Below, piece by piece: positions 18,201 through 27,556 of a stretch of DNA of 64,000 nucleotides. Below the pieces are notes generated by a model. That model had not been told where the DNA came from. It did no database searches and worked only from the letters and a program-made list of their open reading frames with translations. The first letter of the stretch is position 1, and the number at the start of each line of letters is the position of its first letter. The DNA comes from Methylotenera sp. (GTDB lineage Bacteria; Pseudomonadota; Gammaproteobacteria; Burkholderiales; Methylophilaceae): NCBI GenBank assembly GCA_030655015.1, contig JAURWJ010000150.1, forward strand, positions 1 through 64,000. The letters are read 5' to 3'. Made by a program: the position numbers and the translations under genes.

Positions 18201-19012
18201 TTTGTTTTATGGCGACTTGCCCATAACAGGCATGTTTCAAGTAAGTCGCCTAACAAAGACTTAATATCTTTAGCGAGATGATGATCGTATTTATAAGGAG
18301 GTTCCTCTTGCATATAAATACATTGGCTCATTTCTAGCTGTAATGCATGAATGTTAACAGTCGGTACACCGTAATGCCGAGTAATGTATCCACCTTTAAA
18401 ACGGCCATTGAAAACATGGCTATATTCCTTTATATATACAGAATTCTGCATGGTAGCCATGAGTGCTTCCTGTAGGGAAGCATCGCACGATTGCAAGTCA
18501 GCTGTGCCAAAATTTAAGTCTGGTAGCTTGCCAGAAAAAAAGCGGGGCACATGAGACGCAATTGAATGTGCATCCCACAATAAAGCAATACCATGCATTG
18601 CGTGAATTCTTTGTAATTCCGATTCTAATTTATCGTGGTATGGCTTCCAGTACATATCTATTCTGTTTTGTATCTCGGCTTCATCCGGGGTTCTTTCTTT
18701 AAGATAAACCGGCTGCTTTGCAAATGTATCTATAGGGCAAAGTCCCGTTGTGTCTTGCCCTGGGTAAAGGGATATATCATTTGGTGACCTATTTAGATCA
18801 ATCACATAACGCATATATTTAGCCGACAATGTCGAGATATCGTAATCTTTAACCACGTCATATAAAAGCCCTAAGTGCCAGTCTACGTCAGGCATGAGTA
18901 AAGCTTCAGGCGTCATGTTGCAGGCAATCTCAGGTGGAATTTGTGTGCCAACATGCGGCATGGAAATTAGCAATGGTGAATTGCCGCTGCAAAAATGATA
19001 TGCGTGGTTCAT
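18197..19012 (-). CDS. N-formylglutamate amidohydrolase family protein
   Basis: A 271-residue member of the N-formylglutamate deformylase (HutG/FGase) family, which hydrolyses N-formylglutamate to glutamate and formate using zinc. The family pattern is seen in PLLISMPHVGTQIP, LMPDVDWHLGLLYD, YVIDLNRSPNDISLYPGQ and LLWDAHSIASHVP. The ATG at 19012 has GAGGAGG 9 nt upstream, so it is preferred over the ATG 6 codons earlier. No histidine-degradation gene is nearby. It is divergent from mgdA, so the substrate may be an N-formyl or related glutamate derivative formed during N-methylglutamate oxidation (inference). Confidence 0.88.
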   Translation of the reverse strand: MNHAYHFCSGNSPLLISMPHVGTQIPPEIACNMTPEALLMPDVDWHLGLLYDVVKDYDISTLSAKYMRYVIDLNRSPNDISLYPGQDTTGLCPIDTFAKQPVYLKERTPDEAEIQNRIDMYWKPYHDKLESELQRIHAMHGIALLWDAHSIASHVPRFFSGKLPDLNFGTADLQSCDASLQEALMATMQNSVYIKEYSHVFNGRFKGGYITRHYGVPTVNIHALQLEMSQCIYMQEEPPYKYDHHLAKDIKSLLGDLLETCLLWASRHKTN

Positions 19013-19036
19013 ATTTGAATGCCTCCTCAATTTAGC

Positions 19037-19052
19037 TACTACTTTGGCGGTA
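19037..19052. promoter_or_regulatory. NarL-type 7-2-7 site (weak) in the mgdA/amidohydrolase gap
   Basis: TACTACT-TT-GGCGGTA. The left heptamer is perfect and the right is degenerate (TACCGCC when inverted). It lies only 25 bp before the amidohydrolase start but about 270 bp before mgdA. Confidence 0.35.
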
Positions 19053-19117
19053 CTTCTTAATTTCTAAACCAAGATTCTTTCTAAGAATTAAGATTACATC
19101 TTTAATTACTTTAGCAT

Positions 19118-19199
19118 AAGTTTCATATAAATAAAAAAAGTTTCACCTAAGTGTTGACTTCTAATTTCTGGTATGGCTAAATACAAACAACAAGTTTCA
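19118..19199. promoter_or_regulatory. AAGTTTCA repeats and probable mgdA promoter
   Basis: AAGTTTCA occurs at 19118-19125, 19138-19145 (exactly 20 bp on) and 19192-19199. TTGACT at 19154-19159 with TAAATA at 19178-19183 forms a plausible sigma-70 promoter (18-bp spacer), with one repeat just upstream of the -35 and one near the start point. A related AGTTTCAC precedes the Fae-like gene. The repeats look like an operator set for the N-methylglutamate genes. The protein that binds them is unknown. Confidence 0.5.
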
Positions 19200-19324
19200 C
19201 TGTGGTTAAAAAAGTTTATTTTCATTTGGATGTGGCTTTGTGAATTGGTTTGGTTTGCAGTGATCAGTAATTATTTCGGCAAAGTAATTTTTATCTAGAA
19301 AATTAAGGTTCATGGAGTTTAGAA

Positions 19325-20566
19325 ATGCCATTAAGACTACTTAAATTTGCACTAACAAAAGAGCACCCAGCACCGCGCTTTTTTAAGGCACACGAGGCTC
19401 CCAAGAAATCATACGATGTAGTGATTATTGGCGGTGGCGGGCATGGTCTGGCAGCGGCCTATTACTTAGCTAAAGATCATGGTATTACCAATGTGGCTGT
19501 ATTGGAAAAAGGCTATATAGGCGGAGGTAATACCGGCCGTAATACCACGATTATTCGTTCTAATTATTTAACGCCAGAAGGCGTAAATTTTTACGATGCC
19601 AGCGTTAAGATTTACGAAAATCTTTCAGAAGAGTTGGATTTGAATCTGTTCTATTCAACACGTGGTCACTTCACGCTTGCTCACACAGAATCTACCCTGC
19701 GCACCATGCGCTGGCGTGCGGAAGTGAATAAGCATGTGGGTGTAGAAAGTCGTGTGGTCGGTCCTGATGAAATTGCCGAGGCTTGTCCGCAGCTGGATAT
19801 AAGTTGCAGTGGTCAGGCACCAATTCTAGGCGCTTTGTATCATGCGCCAGGTTCTGTTGCGCGCCATGACGCCGTAGCATGGGGCTTCGCACGCGGTGCG
19901 GATCGCCTAGGTGCTGAAATTCATCAAAATACTGAAGTGCTGGGCATTGATGTTAAAAATGGCAAAGTCTGCGGTGTTAAAACCAATAAAGGTTATATCG
20001 AGACTAAACAGGTGTTATGTGCAGTTGCCGGCTTTACGCCACGCATCACTGAAATGGTGGATCTTGAAACGCCGATTGTTATTCACCCATTGCAAGCTTG
20101 CGTGTCTGAGCCTGTGAAGCCGTTTCTGGATACGGTTTTAGTGTCAGGTAGCTTGCATGTGTATGTGAGTCAGTCTTCTCGTGGTGAGTTGGTCATGGGT
20201 TCTTCATTAGATCCATACGAAGTCCATCAAACGCGTTCTACGCTTGATTTTGTGGAAGGCCTTACTTCACACATGCTGGATATGTTCCCGTTCTTATCGA
20301 ATATTAAAGTGGTACGTCAATGGGGCGGTATGGCGGATATGACGCCAGACTTTGCGCCGATTATGGGTAAAACGCCGATTGAAGGTTTTTATTTGGATGC
20401 CGGTTGGGGTACTTGGGGCTTTAAAGCAACACCTATCAGCGGTAAGACGATGGCACAAACCATTGCCAATGATAGTGCGCCAGATTTAATTCACTCATTC
20501 CGCCTGTCACGCTTTGAAGATTACGAGCTGACTGGGGAAAAAGGAGCGGCGTCTGTTGGCCATTAA
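19325..20566 (+). CDS. mgdA: N-methylglutamate dehydrogenase subunit A (sarcosine oxidase beta-like)
   Basis: One of four subunits of the enzyme that oxidises N-methylglutamate to glutamate and formaldehyde (or methylene-folate). The 413-residue protein resembles heterotetrameric sarcosine oxidase subunit SoxB. The dinucleotide fold VVIIGGGGHGLAAAYYLAK (about residues 31-49) binds FAD. GGGNTGRNTTIIRSNYL and the C-terminal GGMADMTPDFAPIMGKTP with GWGTWGFKATPISG complete the DAO-type flavin site. It is the first gene of mgdABCD-gmaS-mgsABC. The FMN or FAD is probably bound covalently at the SoxA/SoxB interface, as in the family. Confidence 0.93.
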   Translation: MPLRLLKFALTKEHPAPRFFKAHEAPKKSYDVVIIGGGGHGLAAAYYLAKDHGITNVAVLEKGYIGGGNTGRNTTIIRSNYLTPEGVNFYDASVKIYENLSEELDLNLFYSTRGHFTLAHTESTLRTMRWRAEVNKHVGVESRVVGPDEIAEACPQLDISCSGQAPILGALYHAPGSVARHDAVAWGFARGADRLGAEIHQNTEVLGIDVKNGKVCGVKTNKGYIETKQVLCAVAGFTPRITEMVDLETPIVIHPLQACVSEPVKPFLDTVLVSGSLHVYVSQSSRGELVMGSSLDPYEVHQTRSTLDFVEGLTSHMLDMFPFLSNIKVVRQWGGMADMTPDFAPIMGKTPIEGFYLDAGWGTWGFKATPISGKTMAQTIANDSAPDLIHSFRLSRFEDYELTGEKGAASVGH

Positions 20567-20606
20567 TTGGTCACTAACGCAAGCTTAATCATCAGAGGAA
20601 TATGAA

Positions 20607-20894
20607 ATGAAACTTCTCACCTGTCCAATGAATGGAACAAGACCACTGAGCGAATTTATTTTCGGTGGTGAATATCGTGTTGCACCCAATCAGGATACTT
20701 GTAGCGATGCCAAATGGGCTGCATACGTGCATAACCGCAACGGTGCACCTGGCGACAAAAAAGAATGGTGGTACCACTCGCCAAGTGGTACCTGGTTTAT
20801 TGCTGAACGCAATACGCTGACAGATAAAGTATCTCGCACTTATTTGCTAGGCACTAGTAACAATGTAAATCCAGCTTGGGAGGAAGGCAAATGA
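20607..20894 (+). CDS. mgdB: N-methylglutamate dehydrogenase subunit B (sarcosine oxidase delta-like)
   Basis: A 95-residue small subunit corresponding to SoxD. LLTCPMNGTRPLSEFIFGGEYR matches the N-terminus of SoxD, which binds zinc through CPxCG. Here the second Cys is Asn (CPMNG), so the zinc site looks degraded although His in WWYHSPSGTWFIAERNT is kept. The gene overlaps mgdC by 4 bp (ATGA), which implies coupled translation. A good ribosome site (AGAGGA) precedes the ATG. Confidence 0.9.
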   Translation: MKLLTCPMNGTRPLSEFIFGGEYRVAPNQDTCSDAKWAAYVHNRNGAPGDKKEWWYHSPSGTWFIAERNTLTDKVSRTYLLGTSNNVNPAWEEGK

Positions 20895-23788
20895 ACTTAC
20901 GTACAGCTAAGCAAGCTGGTGAATGGGTTAACCGCAGCAAAAAAATAAACTTCACGTTTGAAGGCGAGGTTTTCACTGCGTTTGAAGGCGATACGATCAG
21001 CAGTGCGTTATGGGCAGAGGGCCAAAAAGTATTGGGTCGCAGCTTTAAATATCACCGCCGGCGCGGTGTATTAAGCTTAGCTAATCATGATGTCAATGTC
21101 CTTGTGACGGATGGTATTGATACGAACATTCGTGCGGATGTAGTTGAAGTTAAGGATGGCATGGTGTTAACGGTAGTAAACACTATTGGCGGCGTTAAAA
21201 AAGACAGGAATAGCTACATTGATTCTATTTCTCCATTGCTACCAGTGGGCTTTTATTACAAAGCGTTCCATACGCCACGTCGTTTGTTCCCGTTTTGGGA
21301 AAACATCATACGTAAGGCAACTGGTTTGGGCATTGTTAACTTTAACTACCCACGCATACTTAAACGTAAACAACATTCGCATTGTGATTTATTAGTAATT
21401 GGCGCTGGTCCAACAGGCTTGACTGCCGCTTTAGTCGCAGCAGAAGCGGGTTTGGAAGTGACGCTAGTGGATGAAAACAGCCGGGCAGGTGGTAGCTTAA
21501 CCTATGACCGTGCAGGTGATGCAGCGACAGTGAAGCAGTTAAGTGATCTATTGGGTGAAGTGGCAAGTCAGGCAAATATCACTATGCACACCGGTACTTA
21601 TGCGGCTGGGTACTACCCTGATCATTTGATCCCTATCGTATCGGAAGCTGGTATGACCAAAGTGCGCGCTAAAGCTGTCATTGTGGCCAGTGGGGCATTT
21701 GAGCAGCCACCGGTGTTTCGATACAACGACTTGCCAGGTGTCATGTTAGGGTCTGCTGCACAGCGTTTAATTTATCGTTACGGTGTGAAACCATTTAACA
21801 GTGGTGTGGTAGTCACTGCCAATGACTATGGCTATCGCGTAGCGTTTGATTTGCTGGAAGCTGGCGTCGGAGTGATGGCGGTGGTTGATTTGCGCTCAGG
21901 TGCAAATACTGGTGTGTTAACGACAAACCTTGCACGCCGAGGCGTTAAGGTCTACACGGGGCATTGTGTGTATGAGGCTTTGGCAACATCCGACAAATCA
22001 GGTGTACGTGGTGTAGTGATTTGTGCTTACGATGATAAAGACAATGTAGCGCTGACTGATAATAAATTCACGCTTGAATGTGATGGTGTTGCCATGTGCG
22101 CAGGCTGGGCTCCGGCTGCCGCACTGCTGTATCAGGCAGGCACTGGTATGCAGTTTGATAATGATGTGCAGCAGTTTGTACCAAGTCGTTTGCCTGATGG
22201 AATTTTTGCTGCAGGTAAAGTTAATGGTATTTTTGAATTTGGCCAGCGCCTTAAAGATGGTGCACGTGCTGCGAATGAAGCTTTGCGCTATTTGGGTTTG
22301 CAAGCGCCACAAAATGCGATTGAAAAACATGCAGGAACTTCACCTAGCCACGCTTACCCAATGGTGCCGCACGATAAAGGCAAAAACTTTGTAGATTTTG
22401 ATGAAGATATTCAAATCAAAGACTTTGTGAATGCAGCTAAAGAAGGCTTTGATAATATCGAGCTAATGAAGCGATTTACTACGGTAGGCATGGGGCCTAG
22501 CCAAGGTAAGCATTCCAATATGAATGCAATTCGTATCTTGGCAAAAATTCGTAATTTACCGGTAGAAAAAATTGGCACAACCACTTCAAGACCATTTTTC
22601 CACCCAACGCCCATCGGTCATTTAGGTGGTCGCGGTTTCCATTCGCACCGTTTAACCTCGTTACATGATTGGCATCAGGCGAATGGTGCAGTGTTTACAG
22701 ACATTGGCGCATGGAAAAGAGCTGCTTATTATCCAGCCGCTGGTCAAACTAAAGAGGATGCAATTCAGGAAGAAGCTATGGCTGTGCGTACAACCGCAGG
22801 CATTATTGACGGCAGCTCTTTTGGCAAGATAGAAATACATGGTCCAGATGCGGCTGAATTTTTGGAACGCTTTTTTACCGGTGATTATTCAACTCAGAAA
22901 GTAGGGCGCTGCCGTTATGTGATGTTGCTGGATGAGTCTGGTGTCATTGTTGATGATGGTATCGCAAGCCGTCTTGCTGATGATTTGTTTTACCTTTCAA
23001 TCGGTACATCAAATGCGGCGGCAGTCTACCGTGAAATGCAGCGCTCGCAACAAATGTGGCAGCTTAATCTCGGATTGGTCAATGTCACTGGCGCTTTTGG
23101 GGCCATTAATATTGCCGGGCCAAGTGCGCGTGAAATCTTATCTACGCTTACCGACCTTGATCTTTCTTATGAGTCATTTCCGATTAGTAGCGTACGTGAA
23201 AGTCAAGTTGCCGGGGTTGATGCCAGATTAATTCGAGTAGCTTTTGTATCAGACATGGCTTACGAGTTACACCTGCCTATGGTGCAAGTGCCGCATGTTT
23301 GGAATGCCCTGATGGAAGTCGGCAAAAAATATGGTTTACGTCCGTTTGGCAGTGATACGCAACGTTTATTACGCCTGGAGATGGGTAATCATATGCCAGG
23401 TGTAGATACAGATGGCTTGACCAATCCTTTTGAAGTGGGTGCTGATTGGGCAATAAGAATGAGCAAGCCTTACTTCATTGGTCAAAGAAGCTTGGCAATT
23501 TTAGCTAAACGGCCATTAAGGAAACAACTGGTTCCATTCGTATTGGCCGAGAATTTCAAAGGTGAAATGCCGATGGATTGCAATTTGGTGGTAGACGGTC
23601 GTGACATTCTTGGTCGTGTGACCAGTGTAAGTTACAGCAAATTTATAGACCGTTGCATCGGTTTTGCTTATGTCTCGCCAGCAAAAAAAGAAGTGGGTTC
23701 GGAATTTCAAATACGTACTGATAGTGGCTCCCTCGTGACTGCTACCGTAGTGATGACTCCGTTTTTAAAGAATCAAAAGGGAGCTTGA
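20891..23788 (+). CDS. mgdC: N-methylglutamate dehydrogenase subunit C (sarcosine oxidase alpha-like)
   Basis: The large subunit, 965 residues, corresponding to SoxA. In order it has an N-terminal Fer2_4-like domain (NFTFEGEVFTAFEGDTIS...SFKYHRRRG, about residues 18-60). A Rossmann nucleotide-binding module follows, with DLLVIGAGPTGLTAALVAAE (about 165-184), a second NAD-type region and GIFAAGKVNGIF. The C-terminal GcvT/aminomethyltransferase half (about 570-960) could bind folate. The ATG at 20891 is chosen over an upstream start because AGGAAGG lies just before it and it gives the 4-bp mgdB overlap. The GcvT half is the likely site where formaldehyde is captured as methylene-tetrahydrofolate. 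Confidence 0.93.
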   Translation: MNLRTAKQAGEWVNRSKKINFTFEGEVFTAFEGDTISSALWAEGQKVLGRSFKYHRRRGVLSLANHDVNVLVTDGIDTNIRADVVEVKDGMVLTVVNTIGGVKKDRNSYIDSISPLLPVGFYYKAFHTPRRLFPFWENIIRKATGLGIVNFNYPRILKRKQHSHCDLLVIGAGPTGLTAALVAAEAGLEVTLVDENSRAGGSLTYDRAGDAATVKQLSDLLGEVASQANITMHTGTYAAGYYPDHLIPIVSEAGMTKVRAKAVIVASGAFEQPPVFRYNDLPGVMLGSAAQRLIYRYGVKPFNSGVVVTANDYGYRVAFDLLEAGVGVMAVVDLRSGANTGVLTTNLARRGVKVYTGHCVYEALATSDKSGVRGVVICAYDDKDNVALTDNKFTLECDGVAMCAGWAPAAALLYQAGTGMQFDNDVQQFVPSRLPDGIFAAGKVNGIFEFGQRLKDGARAANEALRYLGLQAPQNAIEKHAGTSPSHAYPMVPHDKGKNFVDFDEDIQIKDFVNAAKEGFDNIELMKRFTTVGMGPSQGKHSNMNAIRILAKIRNLPVEKIGTTTSRPFFHPTPIGHLGGRGFHSHRLTSLHDWHQANGAVFTDIGAWKRAAYYPAAGQTKEDAIQEEAMAVRTTAGIIDGSSFGKIEIHGPDAAEFLERFFTGDYSTQKVGRCRYVMLLDESGVIVDDGIASRLADDLFYLSIGTSNAAAVYREMQRSQQMWQLNLGLVNVTGAFGAINIAGPSAREILSTLTDLDLSYESFPISSVRESQVAGVDARLIRVAFVSDMAYELHLPMVQVPHVWNALMEVGKKYGLRPFGSDTQRLLRLEMGNHMPGVDTDGLTNPFEVGADWAIRMSKPYFIGQRSLAILAKRPLRKQLVPFVLAENFKGEMPMDCNLVVDGRDILGRVTSVSYSKFIDRCIGFAYVSPAKKEVGSEFQIRTDSGSLVTATVVMTPFLKNQKGA

Positions 23789-23789
23789 G

Positions 23790-24467
23790 ATGCAACCGTA
23801 TGATGTGAAAAATATTGCGATGGTTTCTCCTGTTGCACATGCCCAGACTAAGGATCCTGCCAAATGGGATGTGGTGAATGGAATGGAGGTGGTCGTCGAG
23901 TTTGCGAGTGCTGACATTGAGCAGGCCAGAAAAAAAGTATTAGGTGTTACTGACGTAAGCTGCTTGGAGCGTTATGGCGTAAAGGGATCGCAGGCTTCGC
24001 AATGGCTTGCTAGTCGTGGAATAACCATTCCGGCTAACTCAAACAGTTGGACATTGTGTGATCAGAAAACCTTGGTGTTGCGACTAGGATCAAGTGAGTT
24101 TTTGATTGAGGATCAATTGGGCGGTGTCGCGTGTAATAAGCTATCCAGCGACACTACTAGGGTCGCTGGCCTTTACAAGGTGCCGCGTGCTGATGCTGCC
24201 TTTATTTTGAGTGGCAGCGCAGTGCTCAATTTATTTTCAGAGTTATGCTCACTCGATTTACGTGAAAAATCTCTGCGTGATAAAGACGTCATTATGACGC
24301 AGGTAGCAGGTATATCGGCCATTGTTCTGCGTCAGATGATTGGTAATGAGCCGGTTTATCGTGTTTGGTGTGATGGCACTTATGGCCCATACCTGTGGGA
24401 AGTGTTAACCGAAATTGCTGTGGAGTTGGGTGGTGGAGCTGTAGGGATTGGCAGATACCAGAGCTAA
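23790..24467 (+). CDS. mgdD: N-methylglutamate dehydrogenase subunit D (sarcosine oxidase gamma-like)
   Basis: A 225-residue subunit corresponding to SoxG. The weakly conserved family is supported by context and by SCLERYGVKGSQASQWLASRGI, LGSSEFLIED and the C-terminal EPVYRVWCDGTYGPYLWEVLTEIAVELGGG, which resemble the GcvT-like SoxG fold. It starts one base after the mgdC stop (TGAGATG). A gap with repeats follows before gmaS, so gmaS may also have its own promoter. Confidence 0.9.
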   Translation: MQPYDVKNIAMVSPVAHAQTKDPAKWDVVNGMEVVVEFASADIEQARKKVLGVTDVSCLERYGVKGSQASQWLASRGITIPANSNSWTLCDQKTLVLRLGSSEFLIEDQLGGVACNKLSSDTTRVAGLYKVPRADAAFILSGSAVLNLFSELCSLDLREKSLRDKDVIMTQVAGISAIVLRQMIGNEPVYRVWCDGTYGPYLWEVLTEIAVELGGGAVGIGRYQS

Positions 24468-24539
24468 TGCTTGGCGTCAGACAAGAGCTTGCGATAAAAA
24501 CTAAAGCTAGCGCTTAGAAATCGTTGGAGATAACTTAAA

Positions 24540-24575
24540 TTTAAGAATGTATTTATTTTAAGAATGTAAATACAT
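24540..24575 (+). promoter_or_regulatory. Direct and inverted repeats before gmaS
   Basis: TTTAAGAATGTA occurs twice (24540-24551 and 24557-24568, 17 bp apart). The second copy overlaps AATGTA-AA-TACATT. The cluster lies 22-57 bp before the gmaS ATG and is a possible operator or a transcript-stability element. Confidence 0.4.
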
Positions 24576-24596
24576 TGGATTTTCAGGGAGAAGTAA

Positions 24597-25931
24597 ATGA
24601 AAACGTTAGATGAAGCAAAAAAGTTTCTAAAAGATAATGATGTTAAATATGTATTAGCTCAGTTTGTCGATATACATGGTGTTGCCAAGGTGAAGTCTGT
24701 GCCTGCAGCACACATTGGCAGTATCCTTAAAGGTGGTGCAGGGTTCGCGGGAGGTGCTATCTGGGGTATGGGTATTGCACCTAATGGCCCAGATTACATG
24801 GCAGTTGGTGACTTATCTACCTTGACATTGATGCCTTGGCAACCAGGTTATGCACGTATTATTTGTGATGGGCATGTAGAAGGTAAACCATATGGCCATG
24901 ATTCACGTGTTGTGCTCAAGGCGCAAATTGATCGCCTCGCTAAAAAAGGCTGGACGCTTTATACCGGCCTAGAGCCTGAATTTTCGTTACTTCGTAAAGA
25001 TGAAAAGGGTGCAATTCATCCGTATGATGCAACAGATACTTTGGTGAAACCATGCTATGACTACAAAAGTATGTCTAAGCAATCAGAATTCCTGGAACGT
25101 TTGACAGATACATTGATAGCGGCAGGTCTAGATATTTATCAGATTGACCACGAAGATGCAAATGGTCAGTTTGAAATTAATTACACTTATGCCGACTGCA
25201 TGAAAAGTGCAGATGATTACCTTATGTTCAAAATGGCAGCCAGCCATATAGCAAACGAGCTAGGCATGATTTGCTCATTTATGCCTAAGCCTTTTGGTAA
25301 TCGTCCTGGTAACGGTATGCACATGCATATGTCGATTGGTGATGGTACAAAGAGCCTGTTCCAAGACGACAGTGATGCCACTGGTCACGGTTTGTCTAAA
25401 CTGGCTTATCACTTTATGGGTGGCGTTCTTGCTCACGCGCCAGCAATTACCGCTTTAGCTTGCCCAACAGTGAATTCTTATAAACGCTTGGTTGTCAGTC
25501 AGTCTCTTACAGGCTCAACATGGGCACCAGCTTATATTTCATACGGAAATAATAATCGCTCAACCATGGTACGTATTCCTTACGGTCGTTTGGAACTGCG
25601 TTTGCCAGACGGTAGCTGTAACCCTTATTTGGCTACTGCGGCGGTGATTGCAGCAGGGTTGGATGGTGTTAAACGTGAACTGCATCCAGGTAATGGCCAT
25701 TCTATTAATTTATACGATTTAACGCCTGCAGAAATGCGTGAGCAAGGTATCGGCATTTTGCCTCAAAGTCTAGGTGAGGCTATAGATCAACTTGAAAGTA
25801 ACAAAGTCATTCGTGATGCTTTGGGTGATTCATTATCAGAAGAGTTTATCAAAATTAAACGTGCGGAGTCGATGGAGTATCAGCGACATGTTTCCGACTG
25901 GGAAATTAACCGCTACGTAGATTTTTTCTAG
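24597..25931 (+). CDS. gmaS: Gamma-glutamylmethylamide synthetase
   Basis: A glutamine-synthetase-fold ligase that joins methylamine to the gamma-carboxylate of glutamate with ATP, the first step of the N-methylglutamate pathway. The 444-residue protein shows the metal and ATP residues in [50 protein letters not shown] and the glutamate-binding [20 protein letters not shown]. The N-terminal [14 protein letters not shown] is typical of the GS type III/gmaS group. Its place between mgd and mgs genes distinguishes it from an ordinary glutamine synthetase. A GGGAGAAG ribosome site precedes the ATG. Confidence 0.95.
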   Translation: MKTLDEAKKFLKDNDVKYVLAQFVDIHGVAKVKSVPAAHIGSILKGGAGFAGGAIWGMGIAPNGPDYMAVGDLSTLTLMPWQPGYARIICDGHVEGKPYGHDSRVVLKAQIDRLAKKGWTLYTGLEPEFSLLRKDEKGAIHPYDATDTLVKPCYDYKSMSKQSEFLERLTDTLIAAGLDIYQIDHEDANGQFEINYTYADCMKSADDYLMFKMAASHIANELGMICSFMPKPFGNRPGNGMHMHMSIGDGTKSLFQDDSDATGHGLSKLAYHFMGGVLAHAPAITALACPTVNSYKRLVVSQSLTGSTWAPAYISYGNNNRSTMVRIPYGRLELRLPDGSCNPYLATAAVIAAGLDGVKRELHPGNGHSINLYDLTPAEMREQGIGILPQSLGEAIDQLESNKVIRDALGDSLSEEFIKIKRAESMEYQRHVSDWEINRYVDFF

Positions 25932-25978
25932 ATTTAATTTAAACGGCACTATTTAACTATATTTTTAAGGAGAAAAGT

Positions 25979-26875
25979 ATGTGTGGAATTGTAGGATTAT
26001 TGGTTAGGAATCCCAAAATGCGTGACTCAATCGGTGAGCTCATGTTGCCAATGTTAATTGGTATGACTGAAAGAGGACCAGACTCTGCGGGATTAGCTAT
26101 GTTTGGTGCGCCTGTGGCGGCTGATTCAAGAAAATTTAGCCTTTATGCAGGAGTGGAGGATTTTAACTGGACGAAATTAGGCCACGATTTTGAAAAACAT
26201 TTAAGCATTAAAGCTAAGATTGAACCAAAATCAAATCACGCTGTGTTGACAACAACCTTAGAGCCAGCAACAGTCAAAATTTGGTTAAAAGAACATTACC
26301 CACAACTACACCTGCTATCAGTAGGTCAACTGATGGATATTTACAAAGATGTTGGCACGCCAGCGCAAGTTGCTGCACGTTACGATTTCAAAAATTTCAA
26401 GGGAACTCACTTGGTTGGGCATACCCGTATGGCGACAGAATCAGCCATCACACCAGCGCATGCACACCCATTCACAGCCGGTGAAGACTGGTGTTTGGTA
26501 CATAACGGCTCATTGTCAAACGCTAACAGTCTGCGCCGTAAATTGCAGTATGAAGGTATTGAGTTTGAAACAGATAACGACACTGAAGCTGCTTGTCGCT
26601 TTTTGCAATGGCGTATGCGTGAGGGCGATGACCTGCAAACAGCGCTAAACCATGGTTTTGAAGAGCTTGATGGTTTTTACACATTGTTAATGGGTACAAG
26701 TACTGAGCTAGCACTGGTACGCGATCCATACGGCTGTAAACCAGCAATTATAGCTGAGCATGATGACTATGTTGCGATTGCTTCAGAGTTCCGTTCACTG
26801 GCACATCTGCCAGATATTAAAAACGCAAAGGTTTTCGAACCTTCACCTAAGGAGATGTACGTATGGAAACTGTAA
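25979..26875 (+). CDS. mgsA: N-methylglutamate synthase subunit A (class II glutamine amidotransferase)
   Basis: It is part of the three-subunit synthase that moves methylamine from gamma-glutamylmethylamide to 2-oxoglutarate to give N-methylglutamate. The 298-residue subunit has the N-terminal nucleophile Cys2 (MCGIVGLL) of Ntn amidotransferases, then ERGPDSAGLAMF, VGHTRMATESAITPAHAHPF and LVHNGSLSN. It corresponds to the amidotransferase part of glutamate synthase. It overlaps mgsB by 13 bp. Confidence 0.94.
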   Translation: MCGIVGLLVRNPKMRDSIGELMLPMLIGMTERGPDSAGLAMFGAPVAADSRKFSLYAGVEDFNWTKLGHDFEKHLSIKAKIEPKSNHAVLTTTLEPATVKIWLKEHYPQLHLLSVGQLMDIYKDVGTPAQVAARYDFKNFKGTHLVGHTRMATESAITPAHAHPFTAGEDWCLVHNGSLSNANSLRRKLQYEGIEFETDNDTEAACRFLQWRMREGDDLQTALNHGFEELDGFYTLLMGTSTELALVRDPYGCKPAIIAEHDDYVAIASEFRSLAHLPDIKNAKVFEPSPKEMYVWKL

Positions 26876-27555
26876 AATTTGACTTAGACGCTAAGCCATT
26901 GCGTGAAGTGAATCAATTCCTTCATGGTGATGCGGGTGGACTAAATGGAAAAAAGATCGTCATTGAAAACCCAAATGGCGCTCATAACATTGCAGTTGGT
27001 TTGAAAGCTGACATTGACGTAACGATTAAAGGCCATGCCGGTTATTACGCGGCGGGTATGAATCAGATCGCTAAAGTCACCATTGAAGGCAGTGCCGGCA
27101 GTGGTGTGGCAGAGAACATGATGTCTGGCCATGTGCATGTTAAAGGCTTTGCATCAAATGCGGCTGGTGCTACAGCAAACGGCGGCTTGCTGGTGATTGA
27201 TGGTGATGCTGGCCTCCGTTGTGCGATTGCTTTAAAAGGCGCGGATGTTGTAGTTGGCGGGTCTGTGGGTAGTTTCTCAGCTTTTATGGCACAAGCCGGT
27301 AATTTTGTAATTTTGGGTGATGCTGGTGAAGGTTTGGGCGATTCAATCTACGAAGCTAAAGTGTTTGTACGTGGCAAAGTAAAGAGCCTTGGCGCGGATT
27401 GTGAAGAAAAAACAATGAACGCAGAAGATAGGCAAATCCTGGCTGATCTGTTGAAAAAATCAGGCCATGCTGACGTAAGCCCAGATAGCTTTAAACAATA
27501 TGGATCTGCTCGTACGTTATACCACTTCCATGTTGACAACGCAGGAGCATACTAA
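26863..27555 (+). CDS. mgsB: N-methylglutamate synthase subunit B (GXGXG domain)
   Basis: A 230-residue right-handed beta-helix subunit that matches the C-terminal GXGXG domain of the glutamate synthase large chain. The repeating glycine pattern (GLKADIDVTIKGHAGYYAAG, GSAGSGVAENMMSGHVHVKG, GDAGEGLGDSIYEAKVFVRG) is plain through the middle. It has no catalytic residues and probably joins the amidotransferase and FMN subunits. It starts inside mgsA and ends 1 base before mgsC. Confidence 0.94.
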   Translation: METVKFDLDAKPLREVNQFLHGDAGGLNGKKIVIENPNGAHNIAVGLKADIDVTIKGHAGYYAAGMNQIAKVTIEGSAGSGVAENMMSGHVHVKGFASNAAGATANGGLLVIDGDAGLRCAIALKGADVVVGGSVGSFSAFMAQAGNFVILGDAGEGLGDSIYEAKVFVRGKVKSLGADCEEKTMNAEDRQILADLLKKSGHADVSPDSFKQYGSARTLYHFHVDNAGAY

Positions 27556-27556
27556 A

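Noticed and set aside
18197..19012. A histidine-degradation hutG
   Set aside because: No other hut gene is in the window and the neighbours are methylamine genes, so the family name is kept but not the histidine role.
24468..24530. Sigma-54 promoter before gmaS (TTGGC and CTTGC)
   Set aside because: The GG and GC elements are not spaced by the required 10 bases.
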